From Ochotona curzoniae (taxonomy: Eukaryota; Chordata; Mammalia; Lagomorpha; Ochotonidae): a stretch of 64,000 bases of DNA. A program made the translations under genes and the position numbers. Positions 11,511-23,098 of the stretch are shown one piece after another. How positions within the stretch are numbered: the first letter of the stretch is position 1; each line of letters starts with the position of its first letter. Below the pieces are notes generated by a model that was not told the DNA's origin, did not search any database, and worked only from the letters and a program-made list of their open reading frames with translations. The stretch covers positions 76,612,501 through 76,676,500 of the forward strand of contig NW_024466599.1 of assembly GCF_017591425.1 (NCBI RefSeq). The letters run 5' to 3'.

Positions 11511-12049
11511 TATTTCTTTCTGGACATTCTTCTGTTCTAGAGAAGAATATGAGGAGTCCCAAAGCAAGCTGCGAAGCACAGGTGGCACTGAAGCTGCTAA
11601 GATTCATGGTCCTGTGTTCCAGAGTCAGTGATCTGACTGTTACAATCTATGCTTCAATGTTTCATTTTTCTGTTCCCTCCTCCACCTAGACTTGTTGGGA
11701 ACCTGTATGGTTTTCAATTTTATCTCTGGCTATTAACTGGACAGTCTGTTTCCAAACCAATTTTTATTTTTAATATTTTTTTACTTCTTTTTATTATTAT
11801 CATTTTATGATACAATCCATAAGTCCTGGGATTTTCCTTTTCCACTCCCCAATTCCCTCCCTCAACACCGAGTTCTCCTAAACATTACTATAGTATAGTT
11901 CTTCATACACAATCATATGTCCATCATTGTGGGCATGGACAATGGCAAATAGTCCAGCATCCTATTGTCAAGATATAGTTAACAATTTCATTGGGGGTCC
12001 TTGTCCTGGAGTAGAGATGCATACTGTATTGTATCCTTACATCTAGATA

Positions 12050-12250
12050 GGATAGTTTCTATTACACAGTTACTATACATTCCCTTAAATGAAAAGCCAT
12101 AAAACAAAATCAACAACAGGAAGAAAAATAGAAATTTACAATGCCATGAATTTAAATAACATGGTGCTGGATATGATCGTCTCCATTACATAGTTAGTAT
12201 ATATCCCCTTAAATGAAAAGCCACAAAACATTATCAACAACAAGAACAAA
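12050..12250 (-). repeat. 124-bp tandem duplication in the L1 3'UTR
   Basis: Segment 12055-12118 ('tattacacagttactatac...ttaaatgaaaagcc') recurs at 12179-12242 with a few substitutions, a period of 124 bp. It lies inside the 3'UTR of the half-L1. Confidence 0.75.
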
Positions 12251-12461
12251 AAAAAAATAACAACATCACAAACTGAAATAAGATGCTACTGAATGACTAA
12301 TGTGTTGCTGAAGAAATGACAAAGAAAATCAAGAACCTTCTTGAAGAAAATGATGCTACTGTATGACCTATGAGTCATTGAAAAATTTAATCAAGATAGA
12401 GTTTTGAAGAGATCAAGATAACAAAAAAAAATTGAATCCATGAGATACAGTTTTTGCTGAT

Positions 12462-12625
12462 CTTTGTTGGTGAGATATGTCTCCTGCAGGCAACAACTAG
12501 GCGGGTTTTGTTTTTAATCCAGTCTACTAATCTATGATGTTTGATTGATGACTTTAAGCCAATTACAATCACGGTTAATAAAAATAGGTGGTAATTCGGT
12601 GCTGGCATTTTAGCAACAGGTTGTT
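12462..12625 (-). pseudogene. L1 ORF2 N-terminal stub
   Basis: On the minus strand the N-terminal endonuclease motif series is recognisable as NYHLFLLTVIVIGLKSS, then DWIKNKTRLVVACRRH, a decayed form of the NVNGLNSPI...LQETHLT region. Nothing of the later endonuclease, reverse transcriptase or cysteine-rich domains follows. The 3'UTR begins about 45 codons into the gene. Confidence 0.7.
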
Positions 12626-12639
12626 CATTGCTTTTGTCT

Positions 12640-13639
12640 TCTGTTGTTATATTACTGGGATGCTCTTCACATTTGCCTTTGGTTTTGGTGAGCACTATTC
12701 CTTTTCTCTTTCAAGAGATCATCTTTAAATATCTTTTGTGGGGCAGATTTGGAAGAGATATTTTCTTTTAAATTTTCTTTACTGTGAAAGAATTTTCATT
12801 CATTTTTAAAGACAAAGGAACGTTTTGCTAGGTACATTATCTTGGGCTGATGATTTTTTGCTTTTAAAATCTGGAATATGTCACCCATTCAATTCTGGCA
12901 TGTAGTTTCCTGTGAGAGGTAAGCAGTGAGTTTAATTTGCATTCCATTATATCACAGCTGATTTTTTTTTTCACATGCACAATTAAGGATCTTTTCCTTA
13001 CGTTAAATTGAAGAAAGCTTGATTATCATGTGTCTTGGTGAAGATCTCTTTTGGTCAAGCCTGTTGGGAGTTCTGTGCCCTTCCTTGATGTTGTTTCCTA
13101 ATTTTTTCTCTAGATTAGAGAAATTTTCCTTTATTATTTAATTAAATATATCTGTACAACCAGTTTCTCTTTCTGCACATTCTGGGAATCCCATAACTCT
13201 AATATTTGGCCTTGTATTAGTGTCTTTCAATTCTTGAATTTTTTTTTTTTTGGCTTGATCCAGCTCTGCTTCCAGCTTTTTGTTTGTTTTCCCCTGATAT
13301 CTTCCAATTCTGAGATTCATTCTTCTGCCTCCTTTATTCTATTTTGAAGTTTCTCCACTGTACTTTTAATTTGCTCCACTTTATTCTTCATTTCTGATAT
13401 ATCAGCTTTCATTTGATTCATTTCCAGTGTGACACATTTCTTGATTTCCTTGAATGCCTGCTTTATATGCTTCTCGTTGTTGATAAGAAGTTTTATAACA
13501 AGTGTTTTGAATTCTGTATCCCCCATGTTCTCAGTGTCTTCCTAGTTAGTCCTGAGTTTGGTAAAGGGTTTTGTTCCTTTGCATGGGAGTCTTCAGTAAT
13601 ATTCGTTTTGCCTTTGTGTCTTCTTTTGCTCTTGGTCAT
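12640..13639 (-). pseudogene. L1 ORF1 pseudogene (RNA-binding chaperone of LINE-1)
   Basis: The minus-strand start codon lies at 13639-13637, in the context 'acaatgaccaagagcaaaag'. Open segments at 13317-13526 and 13138-13320 keep the hallmark ORF1p parts: a leucine/isoleucine heptad coiled coil (EMNQMKADISEMKNKVEQ, then KSTVEKLQNRIKEAEE) and the start of the RNA-recognition fold (RPNIRVMGFPE). The frame is broken several times. The C-terminal end (KTKGKCEEHPSNITTED) runs into the ORF2 start region. ORF1p normally coats L1 RNA as a trimer; this copy cannot make an intact protein. Confidence 0.75.
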
Positions 13640-14477
13640 TGTACTTCTGATGATCAGATTCTTCTCCTTGGGACAGGTGCTTTAGGCTGTGTCAGCCACA
13701 GGTCTACAGTTCGATTTTACATATTGCAGTTGGTACACAACTCTTTACTCCCAGTCACTTGTGTCACTCCTTCCAGTGAGTTCCATGTCTCTCCATAGCC
13801 CCAGCTGCTGGCTCACATTCTGCATCTCCTATGATCCCATGCTGAGGCTGCTCCATTGCTTGCACAACCTTTTCCCCACTTCTGGTTGGAGCAGGTCTCA
13901 GGATTAGGGAGACACCAGGTATCCTATATAGTTAGGTTGTTGGTGGTGTTGATCTTGCCGGAACCTTTTGGTTGCTAGTTCTGAGGGTCACATATACCTG
14001 TTGATCCGTATGATGCATAATGGGTATTATTTTCCTGTGGGATCAGTTCAATGCACTGAACTCAGTGAGTTCTTGCTGAGCTCAGCATATGCGCAGCTCA
14101 CTATTGTCCCTTGCAGTCTTAAATTCTTTGCCACACTGTATGAAATCACTCCTGATGTGCCACTACTAGAGTTCTTGATCTGCTGATGTAATGTCTGAGG
14201 GCTAGCCAGACCTATCTTGGGTGAAACCTTGTTGCTGGTGGAGTTCTGGTTGCAGGTGAAGTTCAGATCACCTTTCGCTGATTGCTGCACCACACCGTTG
14301 TGTCCGCTGCTATCCTGTGTCTGTCAGTCTCCAGGTATACCTCTGCTGTTATGTCCTCCTCCATTTCCTGGAATGTGCCCTCTCTGCTTCATGCTGGCTA
14401 ATATTTCTCTCTTTAAACATGTCCTTGCCCTATTTTGCCATCTTGATTCTCTCCCCTAACTATTCTGAAGTTTCCAA

Positions 14478-14811
14478 GTTGTGATCCTAAAATGCATGCG
14501 TAAGCCTGATTGTAGTTAGAACATGGTGAGACAGCAGCTACTAGCTGAAGCCACCTGTGATTTAACAAGTCACAATGCCTGATCCTGATGACCATTCACA
14601 AAGTGAATGTTAATAGTGCCTCCCCCAGAACTGCCACATCCCTGGATAACTGAATAGCAAAGCATCTATCCATGTTCAAAGCCTCCAAATTGAATATTGT
14701 TCTCTCAAAAAGATGGAAATGTATTGTATTATATATATGTGTGTGGGTGTATGTGTGTGTGTGATTCATATAGACAACTTGTAAATACACTTGTGTTTAA
14801 AAATAAGCAAT
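14478..14811. other. Unique DNA with a short TG microsatellite
   Basis: Non-repetitive apart from an imperfect (TG)n run at about 14738-14763. No gene seen. Confidence 0.45.
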
Positions 14812-15118
14812 CTGGAACCTGGTGTGATGGCCTAGTGGCTAACTCCTCAGAATCCCATGTTATGTTGGTTCATATCCTGATTGCTCCCCTTCCTATCCAG
14901 CGCCCTGCTTGATTGGCCCAGAGCCTTGGGATCCCACACTTATATTGGAGACCTGGAAGAAGCTCCTGGCTGTTGGCTTCAGACTGACCCAGCTCTGGTT
15001 GTTGTGGCCCCCTGAGGAGTGAACCAGAGGATGGAAGATCTTTCTGTCTGCAAGTGTCTGTAAAGCTGACATTCCAATAAAAATAAACAAACAGTTTAAA
15101 AATAAAAATTAAAAAATA
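14812..15118 (+). repeat. CSINE copy
   Basis: It runs from 'cctggtgtgatggcctagtgg' at the head, through 'gagacctggaagaagctcct', to 'tgacattccaataaaaataa' and an A-rich tail. Confidence 0.85.
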
Positions 15119-15889
15119 CAATCAGCTAAGCAATTTTCATTCTTGCTTTCATTGATCTGCAAGGGTGCCTTTGGTTTATGAAAATATGGAAACAAGAGAG
15201 AGGATGTGCATGTCCAGGAAACAGCAGAGTCTGGGGATTACTACAGATGGTGGAAAGACAGTGTGTGGAAGCATGAGCTCAGCAGGAACAGCATGGATAC
15301 CAGGAATGCCATACGTGACTCCCGTGGTCCATGGCTGGAACAATCTACAGTTACGTTGAGTAAGGCTATGGGAGCCCTTCACTGCCAGGGTCATTGTCGA
15401 TATTGTCTGATACAGGACCTATTGGATTACACTCACTGAGGGTTGGGGCTGCTGCTAGGGTAGTATGCAGAATATCCCCAGAACTTTGTGGGAAAGAAAC
15501 TCAACTCTCTTCTACTACCAATCCCCAACACAGCTGCCAGAACGGGGTGGAGTTAACACCATTTTGACTTCATGTAACTAGGTCTTTGTCCAATCAACCT
15601 GACATCAAGCACTAACAGATTCCAGATTACCTCAAGTGAAATGTGGAAGGGTTCTGCGCTCATGTGTGGACAACACAGAGATCTTCTGTGTAGTTCTTGT
15701 GTCAGCATGACTGAAGGTCATAACCATGATGGGCCAACGCCAGGGCATTGATCACTTTGAAAGAGATGACATGTTAATGTGATAATTCCTTTCCCCATGC
15801 CAACAAATGAGATCTATTGTGCCCAACTTGAGTGCCAACCTGGACTCTCACCTCACATGTGAGTGGTGGCCAGAGAACTTGGGCTCTAA
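15119..15889. other. Unassigned DNA upstream of a plus-strand L1
   Basis: Short open frames on both strands (15165-15439) have no recognised domain. Its position immediately 5' of L1-like sequence makes an L1 5'UTR of another lineage possible, but I cannot show it. Confidence 0.35.
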
Positions 15890-18800
15890 AACCAAAGAGG
15901 GAGAGTCAAAAACAAAAAAAATAGAAAAATAATCAAAAGGAGAAGACCAATAAGTGTTGCCCCAAATGCCTATAAATAAATGCAGAAACTAACATATACA
16001 ATCAAAGAAGACACATGGGATTCCAAAAGGAACCCAAAAATTATTTAATATTAAAACGTGAAGGCAAATAGCTTGATCAAATAACTGAAAATAAAAGGGA
16101 AAAATAGTAGCAGCAATGTCCAAAAACACAGAGAAACAAATTATTGAGATAAAGAAATTCATAATTACATGGATAAAAATTTGTAAACGATGATGATTTT
16201 GAGGAAAATCAAATTGGAATGTTAGAAAAAAGAGATTCATATGCCAAAATACAATAGGTGTGGGGAGGTAGAAGTAAGAAAACTTGAAAAGGAAGATTAA
16301 TCCTTGGAAATATTTCAGTCTAACAAAAGAAAAAAAAAAAGAAAAACATAGTTTTCAAGATTTTTCTGACACTATCAAGTAATCAAAATTTCACATCATA
16401 GGAGTTCGTAAAGGTATAGAAAGACAGAATGTATTTAAGTTCAGGAAAATAGGAGCACAAAATTTCCCCAATGTGGAAATTAAAATCATTAATGCCTATA
16501 GCCAGAAATCAGAAAGTCAGCAGATAAATGATCTACCACTGTATCTCAAGGAACTAGAAAAACAATGGATAATGAACCCTTAAGTTAATAGGAAATAAGA
16601 ATTAATTAGAGAATAAAGAAGCAAATTTGAAATGAAATTTAAAAAATGATATATAAGAAGAGTGAATTGAAAAGCTGGAGTTTTGAAAAGGTGAGCAAAA
16701 TGTATACACAGTTGGCCAAATAAGTTATTCTTCAATTAAAATAAAACAAAACAAACAAACAAACAAAGAAAAAACAGGAAGAAGGCTGAAATCAGTGAAC
16801 TCAGAAATAAAAAAGGGATATAACAATGCCTCAGTTATACAGAGAATCATGAGCAATTATAAAAAAACAAAAACAAAAACATCTACATGCCAACATATTT
16901 GAAAATCTAGAGAAAATATTTTTCCAGACACATAAAACTACCTAAATGGAGTCATAATTACATAGAAAATCGGAACAAACCAATAATTAAGACACAGGTT
17001 GAAGAAGTAGTACAAACCCTTCCAACAAACAAAAGATACAGGACTATATGGCTTCCCTGCTGATTTGCAATGAACATTTTAAGAACTAATTTTACTTCTT
17101 GTGACACTATCAGAAATAATTGAATGGGAATGGCTATTTCCAAGCTCCTTCTCCAAAGTGAATGTCACTTTAATCCCAAACCAGAAAAAGATAGCAATAC
17201 CTGTGATGAACACAGAAACATCAATGCGAAAACTCTTCCAAAAATCTAATGAATCCAATGAAATGAATCGGAAAATTCTTTAACTTGGATAAAGTGGAAT
17301 GTATACCTGGTAGGCAGGGAGGATTCGGCATGTGCAATTAGTGAGTGTGATACGCAACAGTAGCCATGTGAAAACTAAAATTCACATGCCTATCTGGACA
17401 GATACAGGGAAAACATTTCATAAAAGGCAACATGGATAAAACGAAAAGTGGATATGAAAGGACTATTTCTTGACACAATCAAGGCAATATAGGAAAAACC
17501 CACAGCCACCATCCTCCCAAGTGAGTAAAAACTGAAAACACTTCCATTAAGATCTGGAACCAAGCAGCAACACCCACCCTCACCACAGCTGCTTATTTAT
17601 AGTCCTGAAAAATTTTAGGGCAGTTAGGAAACAAAAAGAAATTAAAAGCATAAAAACTGGAAAGGAGGAAGTGAAATTGTCCATGTTTGCAGACAATGTG
17701 ATTCTCCAGAGAGGGGAACAAAGACTCTTTTCAGAAACAATTAGAGCTCATAAAAGAGTTTGGTAATGTGGCAGGATAAAAAAATGAGCCACAAATGCCT
17801 ACACTCTTGTATATAAAACAATTCTATGGCTAGGGAAGAATTTGTTGGATTAGCCCCTCTGACAATAGCTGCAAACAAGCAAATAAACCAATTCCTTGAA
17901 ATGAATTTAACCAGACATGAAGGGGATCAGAATGATGAAAATAACAAAAAATAAACGAATGAATAGAAGACACTAAAGCATGGAAAATCTGCCATATTCA
18001 TGAATTGGGAAGAATTAATATCATAAGAATGTCTGCACTTCTGAAAGAGATTTACAAACTCAGTATAATCCAGATCAGAATACCTATGGCATCATATCCA
18101 GATCTAGAAAAAATAATGCTAAAAATCATACGGAAAAACAAAAGAACCTGAATTTCAAAAGCAATCATCACCAGCAAAAACAAAGATGGATGCATCCCAA
18201 TTCCACATTTCAGGATATACTATGCGGTATCTGTGGGACTGCCACAAAAACAGACACCAAATCACCAAAATGGATTGGAAAAGAGCCCACACTTCTCTGG
18301 TCTTCTAGCACTTAGAAGTGAACTGAAATAAACCCACCCCACCGAGGAAAACACTCAATTACTCTTCAAGACAAGGCAAAGACAAAGACTTCCTGAAAAA
18401 AACATCCCAGCAGCACAAGCAGAGCAAAAATGAACAATTAGGATTGTCCCAAGCCAAGAGGCATCTACATGGAAAAGAAAATCTTCAACAAAATGAAGAG
18501 GCAACCGACAGACTGGAAGCAAATATTTGCAAATGATATAAGTGATGGAGGATTAATGATCAGAATCTGTATATTTCTCAAGAAATTCAACAACATAAAA
18601 CACACTCCAGGGGAGAAATGGAAAGTGGCCAGAGCAGACAATTTTTGAAGGATATGAATGCAAATGGCCAACAGACACATTGAAAAATGGTTAGGATCAC
18701 TAACCATCAAAGAAATGCAAACAAACACACTGAAGGTTTACCTCACTGCTTAGAATGGCTGTCACCTGAAAAACCATGTAAGAGAGAAAGAGAAACATAC

Positions 18801-19080
18801 ATGCTCCTGAGAATTAAAAAAAAAAGAAGGTTCCCTGTTGGTGGGAATATACACTGGTACACTCACTATGAAGGACAGTTTGGAGATTCTCACAGATCTG
18901 AAAATAAATTTAACTTACGACCCAGTTGTCCAACCCCTGAGAACTTACCCAAATGGAAAGAAATCAGAGTGCATGAAAGTTATTTGTACACTGCTTATTG
19001 CAGCTCAGATCACAATAGTTAAAATAAGGAATCAAGTCAGATGTCCAGCAGCAGATGACTGGATAAATAAAATGTGCTCA
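15890..19080 (+). mobile_element. Degraded plus-strand L1 (ORF1 remnant plus ORF2)
   Basis: An A-rich sense strand with ORF1-like sequence up to about 16530 is followed by ORF2 from the region just before the reverse transcriptase. Landmarks are 'ggactatatggcttccctgc' (the PGPDG-type entry to RT) near 17040, sequence matching the L1 'tctcaccacttctattc' block near 17580, 'gacaatgtgattctcc' near 17692 where FADD lies in active L1s, and the C-terminal 'ggtgggaatatacactgg' at 18839. Frames are broken throughout; the longest open piece (18838-19245) is C-terminal ORF2 read into a SINE. The endonuclease part is largely absent. Confidence 0.75.
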
Positions 19081-19084
19081 CACT

Positions 19085-19335
19085 CACTGCTCAGTCCTAG
19101 TGCCCTGCTAATGGCCTGGGCAAAACACTACGTGATTCAAGTGTTTGAGCCTCTGCCATCCATATGGGAAAGACCTGGTTGCAGCTCCCAGGTTCAACCT
19201 CAGCCAGGCCTGGCTATTATAATTATATTGGGATTGAACCAGTGAATATTAAATTGTTTCTCCCTCTCTTTCTCTCTCTTTTCCCTCTCTCTGTCATTTA
19301 GAATTTCTAATGATTTTTTTTTTTTAATAAAAGGA
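19085..19335 (+). repeat. 5'-truncated CSINE
   Basis: It starts in the SINE body ('gtgccctgctaatggcctgg'), continues to 'gggattgaaccagtgaat', a CT-rich tract and a T/A-rich tail. The tRNA-like head is missing. Confidence 0.75.
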
Positions 19336-19509
19336 AGCTCTTTAGTGAATCCCAATTATCATTATCACTATTTGCATACTTCAGGAGATGCTATTAAGTA
19401 AAGTAGATGCTCCTTGTATATAAACATGATACATAAATGTAAACAATGTGACAATTGATCTACCAAATCTACAAGGTTACTAAGTAACTACTGGATAGGC
19501 AGCACATCC

Positions 19510-19719
19510 AACCTGGATGTGCTGGACCTGGACGGAAGCATGAGTCACGTCCAGGACCAGAAGTGTAACCTGGATGTGCTAGACCGAGGCCTGAGTCACG
19601 TCCAGGACCGGAAGTGTAACCTGGATGTGCTGGACCGAGGCCTGAGTCATGTCCAGGACCGGAATTGTAACCTGGATGTGCTGGACCGAAGCATGAGTCA
19701 CGTCTAGGACCAAAAGGAG
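19510..19719. repeat. 51-bp minisatellite, four units, each with TGAGTCA
   Basis: Units begin with 'aacctggatgtgctggacc' at 19510, 19567, 19618 and 19669. Unit 1 is 57 bp, because of an extra 6 bp, and units 2 and 3 are exactly 51 bp. Every unit contains TGAGTCA followed by cgtcc, tgtcc or cgtct, so four perfect AP-1-type sites are phased at 51 bp. Because 51 is a multiple of three, the array stays open on both strands (19519-19707 plus, 19579-19803 minus) without being a gene. Confidence 0.95.
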
Positions 19720-19739
19720 CAGGTTGTACAATTTTATTA

Positions 19740-20919
19740 CACTACTCAGCAAACCATGAAATTTGAACCCTTTGATTTCTTTTTTGTTTCTGGAGTTATC
19801 CATTTATTGTCCACAGCGGTAAACTTTCCATCTGGCTTCTCTGGGGAGCCTGCTCTGTTTTATGTTGGTTGTGATGTGTAGATCACCTTTCAGAGGAATA
19901 GCTTATAGCCTTTTTATGTAGTTGAGGAATTGCAGGAATTTCTTATCCCTGAGATCCTGCAGTGACCACTACAAGGCCAGCATCTCTGGAATGCAAACTT
20001 AGACTCAAGAACTGGCATATGGAGACAAAGTGCTTGAAATTAGTAACATTTGTGAGTTCACTTTCACAGGGTTTTATACTCTGTTGATAATGTACTAAAA
20101 ATTGAATTATCTAAACCTCTCACTAGGCAGGGGACATTTTAAGATCTAAAACAATTTGTTTATGATTATTTTATACTTTACAACACAAGAATTCTCTCTC
20201 TCTTTTTTTTTTTAATAGGGGGTAGCTGTCCTTATGTTCTTCTCAAAATAATTGTTTAAGAATTGAGTGAAACTAAGTTGAAATTGGCTCTAAACATATT
20301 TCTCTGGGTCTCATATTTGAACAAAAGACAGCATTAAAAAGTTGCAAAAAAATTCCTAGAGAACAGTTTTATCCTGTTATTTTTATACCACTTCTGCTCA
20401 GTAAAAATTAGGAATAAGCGGCTGTCAGCAAGTTCTGGAATATATCTAAAAATACTCATCCATCAATTTGTGCCATTTACATTCACACTCTTAATGAAGA
20501 AAAATCATTTATCCACTCTCAAAGCTGTTTTCAAATGTAAAATTTTGATCAATCTTGGTTTTTTAGAGAGAAAGTGTGTTAAAATTGTGAGAATGAGCTG
20601 TTTTACTGATTGGTCACCACAACAAACTATGGAAAAGGCGTACTAACAGGATGCACACCACTGCAAACTCAGCTAAGCCATGTTTAAGAGAAAGTATGTT
20701 TTAAATGCCAGAATAAGAGCACAACCTCGCGAGGAACTTTCCAAGCCAGCAATGAACAACACCAAGATGTGAAACAGTTACTTGGGGTCCTCAAGATCCA
20801 ATGTACGCCAACTATTTCCTGGAATCACAGCATTTAATATCTAGCATCTTTATGTAGATGGCATATTAGCAATGTCTAGAGAAACAGAGCCACTTATGCA
20901 TTAGAAATTGCAGAATATT
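19740..20919. other. Mostly unique DNA
   Basis: The left end (19735-19775: 'ttattacactactcagc') faintly resembles the C-terminal L1 ORF2 motif coding YYSA, so it may be the continuation of the L1 before the minisatellite. Nothing else is recognised. Confidence 0.4.
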
Positions 20920-21237
20920 GGGTTCAGAGGTATGGAACAGTGGCTCAAGCTACTGGTTATGATGCCAGTGTCTACATCAGAGCACTGTTTAAAGTTCAGA
21001 CCGCTTGGATTCGTAACATCTCACGATTTTACCTGGGGAAGCAGCAGAAGAGGTCCAAATGCTGGATGCCTGACATTAACGCTGGTAACAGGAGGGAACC
21101 TGGGGATTCCAGCTCCAGCCTGGTCCAGCCACAGGTCCATCCATTGCAGCCATTTATGGAGTTAACTATTCTATAGAAGATGGTCTCTCAGCTTTTCCTT
21201 CCTTTGTCACATTATCATTCAAGCACATAAAATAATG
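20920..21237 (+). repeat. Divergent CSINE copy
   Basis: Head 'gaggtatggaacagtggctc', then body 'ctggggaagcagcagaagag', 'ttgcagccatttatggagtt' and tail 'ttcaagcacataaaataatg'. It is old, with many substitutions. Confidence 0.7.
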
Positions 21238-21616
21238 TTTGACAAGTAAAAGTATAAATATAGCAGCAATAAAAATGACAATAGAACAAATACTGAAATT
21301 ACATATTACATAAAGGAATTTCTCATCGACTTATGGACTCTGTTCTCAACTCCCTTTTATGTACTATGTGCAAATTGAAGATCAGATCTAATGGTGTAAC
21401 TTAGTCCAAGTATTAACATGAACAAAACAGGGGAGTTGAGAATGTGAATCTAAGCCCAAGAAGCTAAGAACAAGGAGCACTACTTCCCAAAAGCAGAAGG
21501 AGTGATGATTTTTTTCATCTGTTTGTTATCTGAATTTTCTGCTTTTTATGAATTTGGAAAATGCCTGTCACGGTCCTTTTTCACATTTCTGAACTTCTCG
21601 TTTTGTTGATGAGTTT

Positions 21617-21620
21617 CTTC

Positions 21621-21657
<37 letters not shown>
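21617..21657. repeat. Compound (GT)n(GA)n microsatellite
   Basis: A perfect GT run passes directly into a GA run. It is likely to vary in length between individuals. Confidence 0.95.
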
Positions 21658-21658
<1 letters not shown>

Positions 21659-22124
21659 TCTGCAGCATGTCTTATTTTAAAATTAATTTGTTTTTATTTC
21701 TGATGATTTTTACATAGTTGATTAGGGTGATTAGGATCAAGGGCTACAGGAAGGTGGGTGAAATCACCATTTCCACACTTGCTTTTTTTCCTGCCTGTGT
21801 CCAGGAGAAGTAGGCAGATAATGGGAGAAGCATTCCAGTTACTCACCTTTTATTCCATAGGAGGCAAGTATTTTATCACAATCTGTTGATTTCCTGGCCA
21901 TTTTATTGAGGGTATCCTTTGTTGTGCATAAACGTTTTAGATTGTTGTAATACCATTTGCATAGTTTTCTCCTTCTCTCCCTGCCCCAAGGACTCTTTGC
22001 CTACCCCAATGTTTTGCGTGACTTCCTTGATGTCTTCCTCTTGGCAATTTGAAGGTGTGAAGGTATTAGGTCTTAGATTCAGGTCGTTAATCTACTTTTA
22101 TGTAAGATGTTACATAGTTATCTT

Positions 22125-22450
22125 TTTTCAAAAAAAAGATTTATTTTATTTTTATTGGAAAGGCGGATATACAGAGAGGAGAGACAGAGAGAAAGATCTT
22201 CCGTCCAATAATTCACTCCCCAGGCGGCAGCAACGGCCAGAGTTGAGCCAATCCGAAGAGAGGAGCCTCTTCCGGGTCTCCCACTCGGGTGCTGGGTCCC
22301 AAAGCTTTGGGCCGTCCTCGACTGCTTTCCCGGGCCACAGGCAGGGAGCTGGAAGGGAAGTGGGGCTGCTGGGATTAGAACCGGCGCCCAAATGGAATCC
22401 CGGATGTGCAAGGTGAGGGCCTTAACCACTGCGCCATCGTGCCGGGCCCA
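22125..22450 (-). repeat. Young CSINE within L1
   Basis: Close to the window consensus, from an A-rich tail to the 'gccgggccc' head. It is flanked by acatagttatctt (22112-22124) and acatacctatctt (22451-22463), a 13-bp TSD with two mismatches. Confidence 0.9.
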
Positions 22451-22783
22451 ACATACCTATCTTGTTTTGTACTTCTGCATATGGATATCCAATTTCCCAG
22501 CACCATTTGTTGAAGAAGCTTCTTTTCAGAGATTAATTTTAACTAGCCTGCCACAGGTTAGTTGGTTGTAGATGTGTGGGTTAATTTCTGGCATTTTTAT
22601 TCTGTTCCATTGGCCCACATGTATATTCTCAATCAGTACAATGCTGTCATGTAATATGTCTTGAAATCTTATATTGTAATGCCTCCAGCTTCATTTTTAT
22701 TTTTTAAGATTGATTTAGCCATTATAGTCTTTTTGCTTCCATATGGATTTAAGCAGTTTTTAAACTCAAATGAATTTTGTATC

Positions 22784-23098
22784 TTTTAAAGATCTATTTA
22801 TTTTTATTGAAAAGTCAGATTTACAGAGAGAAGGAGATACAGAGAGAAAGATCTTTCACCCACTGGTTCACTCCTCAAGTAGCTGCTCCAGCTGGAGCTG
22901 AGAGGACCTGAAGCTAGGAACCAGGAGCTTCTTTTGGGTCTTCCATGTAGGTGCAGGATTCCAGGGTTTTGGGCTGTCCTTGACCCAGGCCACAAGCAGG
23001 GAGCTGGAAGGGAAGTAGAGCAACTAGGACAGGAACTGGTGTCCATAGGAGATCCTGATGCATGCAAGTCCAGCCGCTAAACTACTGCTCCAGGTCCC
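22784..23098 (-). repeat. CSINE within L1
   Basis: A minus-strand copy from 'tttttattgaaaagtcaga' to 'actactgctccaggtccc'. It is more diverged than its neighbour at 22125, so probably an earlier insertion. Confidence 0.85.

Larger units (their letters stand above)
11756..14469 (-). mobile_element. Half-L1 (HAL1-like) element lacking almost all of ORF2
   Basis: Read on the minus strand, this is a 2.7-kb element. It has a 5'UTR of about 830 bp (14469 to 13640) that starts near an L1-style 'gagaatcaagatggc' motif, a decayed ORF1 (about 13639 to 12640), the first ~45 codons of ORF2, and then directly a 3'UTR and an A-rich 3' end at about 11760-11800. The endonuclease core and the whole reverse transcriptase are missing; the join is near 12455-12462, just after the QETHLT-type motif. 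An 8-bp repeat gtttccaa (11748-11755 and 14470-14477) may be the TSD. L1 derivatives that keep ORF1 but lose ORF2 are known as HAL1. A one-off internal deletion of an ordinary L1 is the main alternative. Confidence 0.7.

Noticed and set aside
19510..19719. CRISPR array
   Set aside because: Units are contiguous 51-bp tandem repeats without spacers, in a mammalian genome; a minisatellite.
21919..22416. 165-codon plus-strand open frame
   Set aside because: It crosses from antisense L1 into a young minus-strand SINE; a read-through of repeats, not a gene.
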